Assembly: GCF_008923185.1 (NCBI RefSeq)
Contig: NZ_WBMT01000033.1
Location: 53,978-117,977 of the forward strand
Reading direction: 5' to 3'
Source: Actinomadura rudentiformis
GTDB lineage: Bacteria > Actinomycetota > Actinomycetes > Streptosporangiales > Streptosporangiaceae
Length of the DNA stretch: 64,000 nt
The notes beneath the pieces are model-generated. The model made no database searches, was not told the origin of the DNA, and saw nothing but the letters and a program-made list of their open reading frames with translations. Of this stretch, positions 42,364-49,882 are shown in pieces. Within the stretch, counting starts at the first letter, position 1. Every line of letters begins with the position of its first letter. The translations under genes and the position numbers were made by a program.

Positions 42364-43169
42364 AGGTCCTCCAGTCCGAGGTCGAGGTTGGGCCGGTCGA
42401 TGCCGCCGTCGACCTCCAGCACCGAGCCGGTGACGTACGCGCCGGCGGGCGAGGCGAGATAGAGCACGGCGGCCGCCACGTCCTCCGGGTCGCCGACGCG
42501 CCGCAGCGGCGTGTTGCCCTCCATCTGCGTGCGGAGCTCGTCGTTGGTCATGACGATGTCCAGTGCGGAGGTGGCCACCGACCCGACCGCGATCGCGTTG
42601 ACGCGGATCTTCGGTGCAAGGTCGAGCGCGGCCAGCCGCGTGTAGTGGGCGAACGCGGCCTTGGCGCTGCCGTACGCCAGGAAGCCGCGGCCCGCGACGC
42701 GTCCCATCACCGACGAGATGTTGACGACGGACCCGCCGGGCGCGCCCGGGTCGGTCTCGCGGGACTTGAGCAGGTGCGGCACGGCCGCCCGGGTGAGCGC
42801 GTGGGCGATGCCGACGTTGAACTGGAACGCGTTCTCAAGATGCTCGGGGGTCGTGTCGAGGAACCCGCGCGGCATGGTGCCGCCCACGTTGTTGACCACG
42901 ATGTCCAGCCGCCCGAACGCGTCGGCCGCGCGGTCGGCCAGCCCGGCCGCGGCGTCGAGATCGGAGAGGTCGGCCGGCACCACGAGCGCTCGCTGTCCCG
43001 CCGCCTCGATCTCCGCTGCCACCTTGGCCAACTGTTCCTCGGTGCGGGCTGAGACCACGACGTCGGCACCGGCCTGCGCGAGTGCCACCGCACTCGCCGC
43101 GCCGATGCCGCGGCCGGCGCCGGTGACGACGGCGACCCTTCCCTCGACTCGGAACCGATCCAGGATCAC
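42360..43169 (-). CDS. Short-chain dehydrogenase/reductase
   Basis: 269 residues from a GTG at 43169 with GGAGG seven bases upstream; an upstream TTG at 43232 would place an operator-like element in the reading frame. Rossmann motif GAGRGIGAAS (G-x3-G-x-G), NNVGG, the active-site Ser in VNISSVMG, and Y-x3-K as YGSAKAAF are complete, and VGSVATSALDIV and GSVLEVDGGIDRP finish a classical NAD(P)-SDR. The product is coupled to the amine-dehydrogenase-like gene. It likely oxidises or reduces an acyl or steroid hydroxyl group (inference). Confidence 0.9.
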   Translation of the reverse strand: MILDRFRVEGRVAVVTGAGRGIGAASAVALAQAGADVVVSARTEEQLAKVAAEIEAAGQRALVVPADLSDLDAAAGLADRAADAFGRLDIVVNNVGGTMPRGFLDTTPEHLENAFQFNVGIAHALTRAAVPHLLKSRETDPGAPGGSVVNISSVMGRVAGRGFLAYGSAKAAFAHYTRLAALDLAPKIRVNAIAVGSVATSALDIVMTNDELRTQMEGNTPLRRVGDPEDVAAAVLYLASPAGAYVTGSVLEVDGGIDRPNLDLGLEDL

Positions 43170-43217
43170 GGGCGCCACCTCCGGGCTGCTCGACTGCCCC
43201 GCCAGCCTGGCACCGAT

Positions 43218-43231
43218 TAGAACGTGTTGCA
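43218..43231. promoter_or_regulatory. KstR/TetR-like operator upstream of the SDR operon
   Basis: TAGAACGTGTTGCA fits the published KstR consensus tnnAACnnGTTnna at every defined position and lies about 50 bases ahead of the SDR start. KstR regulates steroid and lipid catabolism in actinobacteria. A single 14-bp match is suggestive only. Confidence 0.5.
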
Positions 43232-43390
43232 ATAACTGGGCGCCGCCCAGACCGCCCCGCGCGCCACGACCCGGCGCTCACCGCTGCCGCACCGCCTGGC
43301 TCCCCGGGGTCCCGGTCCGCGCGGACAGGGCCATTGCCCGTGGAGCGGACCGGACATCCCCAGATCGCGGCATGGCCCGGAGCGCCGTAC

Positions 43391-43428
43391 GTGAAGAACG
43401 CACCGGACCAATCGTGAAGGACACACGG
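43391..43428 (+). promoter_or_regulatory. Direct repeat, candidate activator site for the lanthipeptide operon
   Basis: GTGAAGAACGCACCGG (43391-43406) and GTGAAGGACACACGG (43414-43428) differ at few positions and are 23 bases apart start to start, about two helical turns. They lie about 80-115 bases upstream of LanKC, where an activator would bind. Either of the two RamR-like regulators downstream could be the ligand (inference). Confidence 0.5.
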
Positions 43429-43507
43429 TCAACTGTTGAGAATCCGACTAGTCCTTTCTGGTGGTATTCGAAATTCTCCCTTATGCAGCGACTCGGGAGG
43501 CGAATCG

Positions 43508-46174
43508 ATGGACCAGTACGAGCCCTATTGCCTGGCCGACCGGCTTTTTTATGACAAGCTCGGCGAAGACCAGACTGAGGCCTCGGACTTCTCGTTCGTC
43601 CATCGCGAAGTGCCCGCGGACTGGGTCCGCATCGAGACCGACACGTGGATGTACTACGGCCTCGCCGGCGGCGATCCGCTGCCGTCCCAGGGCTGGAAGA
43701 TCCACATCTCGGCCCGGCTGGACGACGCCGAGCGGGCCCTGGGCGTGCTCTGGGACTACTGCCTTCCCCGCGGAATCGCCTTCAAATACCTGCGCGGACA
43801 GTCCGCTCTGGTCATGTACAACGCGAAGACGGCTTCACGATCATCCAGTGGAAAACTCGCGACCATTTACCCGCGGGACGTCCATGAGCTGGAACTGGTT
43901 CTCAAGGACCTGGACGAACTCCTGCGCGGCGTCGAAGGGCCGTACATCCTGAGCGATCTCCGCTATGGACAGGGACCGCTCTACGTCCGCTACGGCGGTT
44001 TCGCCGAGCGTAAGGTCCTCAGCCAGAACGGGGAGCTGGTGCTCGCCCTGGAGGACGGGGAAGGGCGCCTCGTCCCGGACGTCCGCGGGGCGACCTTCAG
44101 CGTCCCGGAGTGGACGACCCTCCCCGCGTTCCTCGAACCGCATCTGGCCGCCCGCAACGCCGTCACGACCACGGACCTGCCGTACCAGATCGAGTCGGTG
44201 CTGCACTTCTCCAACGGCGGAGGCGTGTACCTGGCACGCGACAAACGCTCGGGCGACCGGGTCGTGCTCAAGGAGGCCCGCCCGCACGCCGGCCTCGACG
44301 CCGCGGGCCGCGACGCCGTCACCCGGCTCGAACACGAACGCGACATCCTCGAACGGCTCGCCGGACTGGACTCCGTGCCCGACCTGCACGACTACTTCAC
44401 GCTCGGCGACCATCACTTCGTCGTCCAGGAATTCGTCGACGGCAACCCGCTGCAGCGGATGCTCGTGCAGCGCTACCCGCTGACCCGCGCCACCTGCACC
44501 GAGGAAGAGCTGGCCGAGTACACCGCGTGGGCCGTCGACATGTTGGAACGTGTCGAAACGGCGGTGCGGTCGCTCCACGAACGCGGCGTGGTGTTCGGCG
44601 ACCTGCATCCCAACAACATCCTGGTGACCCCGGACGACCGGCTGGTCCTGATCGACTACGAGGTCGCCACGCTGGCCGCCGACGAGGCCCGCTCCGCGCT
44701 GGCCAACCCGGCCTTCGCGCCGCCGCGCGACCGGACCGGCGTGGCCGCGGACCACTACTCGCTGGCATGCCTGCGGATGGGCCTGTTCGCCCCGCAGACG
44801 ACGATCATGCTGATGATGCACCGGCAGAAGATCGATCAGCTCGCCGCGCTGATCCGGCGGACGTTCCCGGTGCCCGCGGAGATGATCGACGAGGCGCGCG
44901 AGCTCATCCTCGGCGACGAGCCGGACGACGGCGGCGCCATGCGAGACCTGCCGCTGCCGGGCGCGGCGCCCTGGCCGGACGTGCGGGACGCCCTGCGCCG
45001 CGCCATCCTGGCCAGCGCCACCCTCGAACGTGACGACCGTCTCTTCCCCGGCGACGTGGCGCAGTTCCAGCCGGGAGGCGGCATCAACATCGCGACCGGT
45101 GCGGCGGGCGTCCTCTACGCGCTCTCCGAGACCGGCGACGAACGTTTCCCGATGTGCGAGACCTGGCTGAGCAAGCGTGCGCTGGAGCCGGCGTCGGGGA
45201 CCAGCCTGGGCTTCTATGACGGGCTGCACGGCGTGGCGTACGTGCTGGAACGGCTCGGCCGGCGGCAGCACGCCCTCGACGTCGTGGACATCACTCTCAA
45301 GGAGAAGTGGGAGATTCTCGGCCCCAGCCTGCACAACGGCCTGTCAGGCGTGGGCTTGAACCTCCTCCATCTCAGCGAGCGCACCGGCGAACCGAGCCTC
45401 CGCGAGGTCGCCGACAAGATCGTCGACATCTGCGCCGACCGGCTCGGCGGCCCCGAGGACGTACCGGAGATCAGCGGCGGCGACCATCCGCGCGCCGGTC
45501 TGCTGCACGGCTCGTGCGGCCCTGCGCTGCTCTTCATGCACGCCTACGAGCGGACCGGCGACGCCGCCCTGCTGGACAAGGCCGCCGACGCGCTGCGCCA
45601 GGACCTGCGCCGCTGCATCCGCGCCAAGGACGGCTCGCTGCAGGTCAACCAGGGCTGGCGATACCTGCCGTATCTGGAAGAGGGCTCGGTCGGGCTGGGG
45701 CTGGCGGTGGCACGCTACCTCGCCCTCCGCCCCGACGACGCTCACGGGTTCGCCCAAGACCTGGTGGATCTCCGACTCATCGCACGGTCCGGCTACTTCG
45801 TCCTGCCGGGGCTCTTCAACGGCCGCGCAGGCATCATCGCCGCGCTGGCCATGGGCCTGCGGCAGGACGAAGACAACGCCGACCAAGACAACACCGACCC
45901 CCTGCTGCCTCAGCAGATTCGCGGGCTCCAGTGGCACGCCATGCCGTACGCCGGTGGCCTGGCCTACCCGGGCGACCAGTTGCTGCGGCTCTCCATGGAC
46001 TTCGCCACCGGCACGGCCGGAGTCCTGTTCGCGCTCCACGCCGCTTCGAACGCGGGGCGCGTGTTCCTCCCCTTCATCAGCCCGCCCGGCGGCGCACAGG
46101 CCCTGGCCAAGGAACCTCTGCGCGTGGACACGCCGGACCGGGACAACCCCAGCGAGCGACGGGAGGAGGTGTAA
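43508..46174 (+). CDS. lanKC: Class III lanthipeptide synthetase LanKC (RamC-like)
   Basis: 888 residues; ATG 43508 with GGGAGG seven bases upstream. Three parts as in RamC/LabKC: an N-terminal phospho-Ser/Thr lyase region (1-230), a Ser/Thr kinase domain (about 234-500) with a glycine-rich loop FSNGGGVYLARDK, invariant Lys in VVLKEARP, and catalytic loop GVVFGDLHPNNILV plus LIDYEVA; and a LanC-like cyclase (about 520-888; GGGINIATGAAGVLYALSE, YDGLHGVAYVLERLG). The cyclase lacks the Cys-His zinc triad of class I, II and IV enzymes (it reads LLHGSCGPALLF), consistent with class III. It phosphorylates, dehydrates and cyclises the precursor encoded 4 bases after its stop. It can make lanthionine or labionin. 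Confidence 0.95.
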   Translation: MDQYEPYCLADRLFYDKLGEDQTEASDFSFVHREVPADWVRIETDTWMYYGLAGGDPLPSQGWKIHISARLDDAERALGVLWDYCLPRGIAFKYLRGQSALVMYNAKTASRSSSGKLATIYPRDVHELELVLKDLDELLRGVEGPYILSDLRYGQGPLYVRYGGFAERKVLSQNGELVLALEDGEGRLVPDVRGATFSVPEWTTLPAFLEPHLAARNAVTTTDLPYQIESVLHFSNGGGVYLARDKRSGDRVVLKEARPHAGLDAAGRDAVTRLEHERDILERLAGLDSVPDLHDYFTLGDHHFVVQEFVDGNPLQRMLVQRYPLTRATCTEEELAEYTAWAVDMLERVETAVRSLHERGVVFGDLHPNNILVTPDDRLVLIDYEVATLAADEARSALANPAFAPPRDRTGVAADHYSLACLRMGLFAPQTTIMLMMHRQKIDQLAALIRRTFPVPAEMIDEARELILGDEPDDGGAMRDLPLPGAAPWPDVRDALRRAILASATLERDDRLFPGDVAQFQPGGGINIATGAAGVLYALSETGDERFPMCETWLSKRALEPASGTSLGFYDGLHGVAYVLERLGRRQHALDVVDITLKEKWEILGPSLHNGLSGVGLNLLHLSERTGEPSLREVADKIVDICADRLGGPEDVPEISGGDHPRAGLLHGSCGPALLFMHAYERTGDAALLDKAADALRQDLRRCIRAKDGSLQVNQGWRYLPYLEEGSVGLGLAVARYLALRPDDAHGFAQDLVDLRLIARSGYFVLPGLFNGRAGIIAALAMGLRQDEDNADQDNTDPLLPQQIRGLQWHAMPYAGGLAYPGDQLLRLSMDFATGTAGVLFALHAASNAGRVFLPFISPPGGAQALAKEPLRVDTPDRDNPSERREEV

Positions 46175-46178
46175 ACAC

Positions 46179-46310
46179 ATGGCGCTTCTCGACCTTCAGG
46201 GTCTTCAGGCACCCGCGACGTCGGACGTGGCGAGCGGTGGCAGCACGCTGACGCTGCTGACCTGCCACTCAGGCAAGCCGAGCAACCTCAGCGCGGCTCT
46301 CTGCCACTGA
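46179..46310 (+). CDS. Class III lanthipeptide precursor (RamS/SapB-like)
   Basis: 43 residues. GGAGGAGG ends 8 bases upstream of the ATG. The leader starts MALLDLQGLQAP, with the L-x-D-L-Q element typical of class III leaders. The core carries two perfect ring motifs: S22-x2-T25-x3-C29 and S35-x2-S38-x3-C42, the same S-x2-S/T-x3-C spacing as in RamS, from which SapB is made. There is no other Cys; Ser/Thr between the rings are few. Pro12 near the leader/core border is a suitable cut site for the prolyl oligopeptidase encoded in the cluster; Pro34 is in the inter-ring linker. The product should be an amphiphilic two-ring peptide that helps aerial growth (inference from SapB). Confidence 0.93.
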   Translation: MALLDLQGLQAPATSDVASGGSTLTLLTCHSGKPSNLSAALCH

Positions 46311-46315
46311 GTGTG

Positions 46316-46358
46316 AGGGCGTCTCTCAAGGTCGGCAGCTGACCTTGAGATACGCCCT
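46316..46358 (+). terminator. Hairpin after the precursor gene (attenuating terminator)
   Basis: An 18-bp stem with one mismatch (46316-46333 with 46341-46358; AGGGCGTCTCTCAAGGTC) and a 7-base loop, six bases after the precursor stop codon. It lies inside the cluster, before the ABC genes, and would favour accumulation of precursor mRNA over transporter mRNA. Confidence 0.85.
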
Positions 46359-46451
46359 AGGGCGGCACATCCCTGGGCGGCCGTGGTCCCAGCCGGCAAC
46401 GGCCGCTCAGGGCATTGCCATGCTTCGAGGTCATGTTCATGAAGGAGGACC

Positions 46452-48176
46452 GTGCGGGCAGCAGACCGATTGGTGGCCAGGACGTTCCGGAGCGGCGGCC
46501 CCTGGCTGGGCGTGCTCTTGACGACGGCGATCGGCGGCGCGCTCCTGCAACTGGCCCTGCCCTATGTCATGGGCCGTACGGTCGACAGCCTCGTCGCCGG
46601 CGGAGCGGGGGTGGACGGCTGGCTGCTCGCGTGCACGGCCGTCGTCGCCGGGGTGGTGGCCTGCGAGAGCCTTGGGATCTGGGCGACCGGTGCCACCAGC
46701 GCGCAGGCGTCGGCCTGGCTGCGCCGATCGTTGCTGAGGCATGTCCTCGGCACCGGTCCGGCGATGACGCGCCGCCTGCCCGAGGGCGACCTGGTGACCA
46801 GGCTCGGCATGAACACCGAAGAGGTGGGTCGTGCCCCGGAGGCCCTCATCACCACCGCCGCGCTGCTGCTGCCCACGGCGGGCAGCCTTGTCGCGCTCGC
46901 CCTGATCGACGTGTGGCTGCCGTTCACCCTGCTGGCCGGGCTGGTGCTGATCACCCTGGTGTTGCGTGCGTTCCTGCGTGACACCACCACGCTGTCGGCC
47001 GGCTACCAGAAGACGCAGGGCGACCTCGCGTCCCGGCTCCTCGACGCGCTCGGCGGGGCACGCACGATCGCCGCCGCCGGGACCGCCGACGCGGAGGCTC
47101 GCCGCGTGCTGGAGCCACTGCCGGTGCTGCGCGAGCACGGGATGGGCCTCTGGCGGGCGAACGCACGGGCGGGCGTCCAGGCGGGTCTGGCGATTCCGCT
47201 GCTGGAGGTGGCGGTGCTGGCTGTCGGGGGATTGCGGCTCGCGTCCGGTGATCTCAGCGTCGGCGAGCTGTACGCAGCCGCGAGGTATGTCGTGCTGGGC
47301 GCGGGGTTCAGCGCCGCCCTCGGCCATGTGGGGCGGCTGGCGAGGGCGCGCGCCGCGGCCGGCCGCGTCGCCGAACTGCTGGCGGGCACGCCGGTCGAGC
47401 ACGGTGAACGGCCGCTGCCCGCAGGCCCTGGCACCCTGGAGTTCCGCGGTGTGTCGATCGGCCTCGACGGCAAGCCGGTGCTCGACGGTCTCGACCTCGT
47501 GCTGCCGGGCGGTACCGCGACGGCCGTGGTGGGACGTTCCGGCACGGGCAAGTCGCTGCTCGCCGCGCTGGCCGGACGGCTGGTGGATCCCGAACGCGGA
47601 ACGGTGCTGCTGGACGGCGTACCGCTGCGCGATCTGCCCAGGGACGAGTTGCGCCAAGCGATCGGATTCGCGTTCGAAAGGCCGACGTTGATGGGCGGCG
47701 CCCTCGACGAGGCGACTCTTGAGGACGCCATCGCCCTGGGGCTTCCCACTCGCGACCCCGAGGTCGTCCACGCCGCGGCCGCGTCCGCCCGCGCCGACAC
47801 GTTCATACGGCAACTGCCCGACGGCTACGCGACCCGGCTGCAGGACGCTCCCATGTCCGGTGGGGAGAAGCAGCGGATCGGCCTCGCCCGGGCGTTCGCG
47901 CAGGGCCGGCGCCTCCTGGTCCTGGACGACGCGACCTCGAGCCTCGACACGGTGACCGAATACCAGGTCGGCGAGGCGCTGACCGGCCGGCTGCGCGGCC
48001 GCACCCGGCTCATCGTGGCGCACCGGGTCGGCACCGCCGCCCGCGCCGATCGGGTGGTCTGGCTGGAGGACGGCCGGATCCGCGCGTACGAGCGGCACAG
48101 CGTGCTGTGGGCGGACCCGGGTTACCGCGCCGTGTTCCAGGACGGCTTGGACACCGGATGCCTGGAGGCCGGATGA
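46452..48176 (+). CDS. Lanthipeptide ABC exporter half-transporter A (degenerate ATP site)
   Basis: 574 residues, GTG start with AAGGAGGA just ahead. An N-terminal six-helix exporter domain is followed by an ATPase with Walker A VVGRSGTGKSLLAAL, signature MSGGEKQRIGLARAFAQ and Walker B LLVLDDATSSLD. The catalytic Glu after Walker B is Asp here, so this half forms the non-hydrolytic site of a heterodimer. It corresponds to RamA/RamB in ram clusters and pairs with the next gene, which it overlaps by ATGA. Probable function: export of the lanthipeptide. Confidence 0.9.
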   Translation: MRAADRLVARTFRSGGPWLGVLLTTAIGGALLQLALPYVMGRTVDSLVAGGAGVDGWLLACTAVVAGVVACESLGIWATGATSAQASAWLRRSLLRHVLGTGPAMTRRLPEGDLVTRLGMNTEEVGRAPEALITTAALLLPTAGSLVALALIDVWLPFTLLAGLVLITLVLRAFLRDTTTLSAGYQKTQGDLASRLLDALGGARTIAAAGTADAEARRVLEPLPVLREHGMGLWRANARAGVQAGLAIPLLEVAVLAVGGLRLASGDLSVGELYAAARYVVLGAGFSAALGHVGRLARARAAAGRVAELLAGTPVEHGERPLPAGPGTLEFRGVSIGLDGKPVLDGLDLVLPGGTATAVVGRSGTGKSLLAALAGRLVDPERGTVLLDGVPLRDLPRDELRQAIGFAFERPTLMGGALDEATLEDAIALGLPTRDPEVVHAAAASARADTFIRQLPDGYATRLQDAPMSGGEKQRIGLARAFAQGRRLLVLDDATSSLDTVTEYQVGEALTGRLRGRTRLIVAHRVGTAARADRVVWLEDGRIRAYERHSVLWADPGYRAVFQDGLDTGCLEAG

Positions 48177-49882
48177 CCACCGGCGGCTTCCTGTGGGACG
48201 CGCTCCGCCGGGAGCCCCGCATGCTCGTCCGTATCGCCTTCTGGTCCGTGCTGGAGGCGTCGCCCGCGTTCGTCATCGGGCATGCGATCGCGCGGGCGAT
48301 CGACGACGGGTTCGCGGCGTCCCGGCCGTGGACCGGGATGGCCTGGCTGGCCGTGCTCGGCGCGGCCTGGCTGGTGGCCGCGTTCGGCGCCCGGCAGGTG
48401 ATGCTGGCCGTCGCCGGGGTCGTCGAGCCGTTCCGCGACCGGCTGCTGAGCCAGATCGTGCACGCGACCCTGCGCCGTACCGCGGCGCCGCTCGAACAGC
48501 CGCGCTCGTCGGCGGTCGCCCGTTCCACTCTGCAGGTGGAACTGGCCAGGGACGCCTTCGCGGCGGTCATCTCGGTCGTACGGTCGTTCGCGTTCACGGT
48601 GGCGAGCGTGACGCTCGGAATGCTGACCCTGGTCCCGGAGGTCCTCTGGCTGGTACTGCCGCCGTTCTGCGCGGGGGTCGCGCTCTTTCTCCTGTCGCTG
48701 CCCGCGCTCGCCCGGCGGCAGCGGCACTTCCTTTTGACGGACGAGCGGAACGTCGAGGTCTTCGCCGACGTGGCCGGCGGGCTGCGCGACATCACGGCCT
48801 GCGGCGCCGAAGACCGGGTCGGTGCGACGGCCGAGGCCCGGGTGGCGGAGCAGGCGGCGGCGGGGCGGGCGCTGGCCCGCGTGACCGCGATGCGCACGCT
48901 GTCTCTTTCGCTGGGCGGATGGCTGCCGGTGCTGGCGCTGCTGGCCGGAACGCCTTGGCTGCTGCGGCGCGGCGCCGACCCCGGTGTGGTCATCGGGGCG
49001 CTGGCGTACGTCACCCAGTCGCTGACCCCCGCGTTCGGCGGGCTGGTCGAGGGCCTCGGGGTCAGCGGCGTCCGGCTGCTGGTGTCGTTGAACAGGATCC
49101 TGGAGCAGTCGCGGGTGCCCGCCCTCGGGCCCCGGGCGACGCCCGCCGCCGGGGCCGACGTCACGATCCGCGGCGTGACGTTCGGATACGGGCCGCACGC
49201 GGACCCCGTCATCGCCGATCTCGACCTGCGGGTGGACGAGGGGGACCACGTGGCGGTGCTCGGCCCCAGCGGGATCGGCAAGTCCACGCTCGCGGCGCTG
49301 ATCACCGGGATCGTCGTCCCGGACGCGGGCAGCGTGCTGGTCGGCGGCGTCCCCGCGGACCGGCTCGAACCCGCGGCCCGGGTGCTGATCCCGCAGGAGG
49401 CGTACGTGTTCCGCGGCTCGCTGTGGGACAACCTGACCTACCTGGCGCCGGGCTCGTCCGAACGCGCGGTGGGGCAGGCCGTCGAGGCGGTCGGCATGGC
49501 CGCGCTGGCCGACCGCCTCGGGGGCCACCGCGCCGAACTCGATCCCGGCTCGCTGTCCGCCGGAGAGCGCCAGCTGATCGCCCTGGCCAGGGCCTACCTG
49601 TCCCCCGCCAGGCTCATGATCCTGGACGAGGCGACCTGCCACCTCGACCCGGCGGCGGAGGCGTTGGCGGAGTCCGCCTTCGCCGACCGGGGCACCACGC
49701 TCATCGTGGTCGCCCATCGGATCAGCTCCGCCCGCCGTGCCCAGCGGGTGCTGCTCATGGACGGCACCCGGGTCTGGCACGGCACCCATGCCGAGCTGAT
49801 GCGTGACGCGCCCGGCTATGCCGAGCTGGTCGGGCACTGGCGCGCCGCCGATTTCGACCATGAACGGGAGTCCGTGCAATGA
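48173..49882 (+). CDS. Lanthipeptide ABC exporter half-transporter B
   Basis: 569 residues. The ATG at 48173 overlaps the stop of half-transporter A (ATGA). Exporter membrane domain (1-300) plus ATPase: Walker A LGPSGIGKSTLAALITG, signature LSAGERQLIALARAYL (Gly of the usual LSGGQ is Ala) and Walker B MILDEATCHLDP with the catalytic Glu present. Together with A it makes a typical asymmetric exporter. The last codons overlap the start of the prolyl oligopeptidase gene. Confidence 0.9.
   Translation: MTTGGFLWDALRREPRMLVRIAFWSVLEASPAFVIGHAIARAIDDGFAASRPWTGMAWLAVLGAAWLVAAFGARQVMLAVAGVVEPFRDRLLSQIVHATLRRTAAPLEQPRSSAVARSTLQVELARDAFAAVISVVRSFAFTVASVTLGMLTLVPEVLWLVLPPFCAGVALFLLSLPALARRQRHFLLTDERNVEVFADVAGGLRDITACGAEDRVGATAEARVAEQAAAGRALARVTAMRTLSLSLGGWLPVLALLAGTPWLLRRGADPGVVIGALAYVTQSLTPAFGGLVEGLGVSGVRLLVSLNRILEQSRVPALGPRATPAAGADVTIRGVTFGYGPHADPVIADLDLRVDEGDHVAVLGPSGIGKSTLAALITGIVVPDAGSVLVGGVPADRLEPAARVLIPQEAYVFRGSLWDNLTYLAPGSSERAVGQAVEAVGMAALADRLGGHRAELDPGSLSAGERQLIALARAYLSPARLMILDEATCHLDPAAEALAESAFADRGTTLIVVAHRISSARRAQRVLLMDGTRVWHGTHAELMRDAPGYAELVGHWRAADFDHERESVQ

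Larger units (their letters stand above)
43170..43507. other. 338-bp divergent promoter region between SDR and LanKC genes
   Basis: It holds a KstR-like operator near the SDR (43218-43231) and a pair of direct repeats near LanKC (43391-43428). The middle is GC-rich and featureless; from 43430 on it becomes AT-richer with GTCAACTGTTGAGAATCC and GGTATTCGAAATTCTCC. No convincing -35/-10 pair could be fixed. GGGAGG at 43495-43500 is the LanKC ribosome site. Confidence 0.6.

Noticed and set aside
45400..45560. Class IV (LanL) synthetase because of the HGSCG string in the cyclase
   Set aside because: The second zinc-binding Cys-His pair of class IV enzymes is not found, and the precursor ring pattern is class III.
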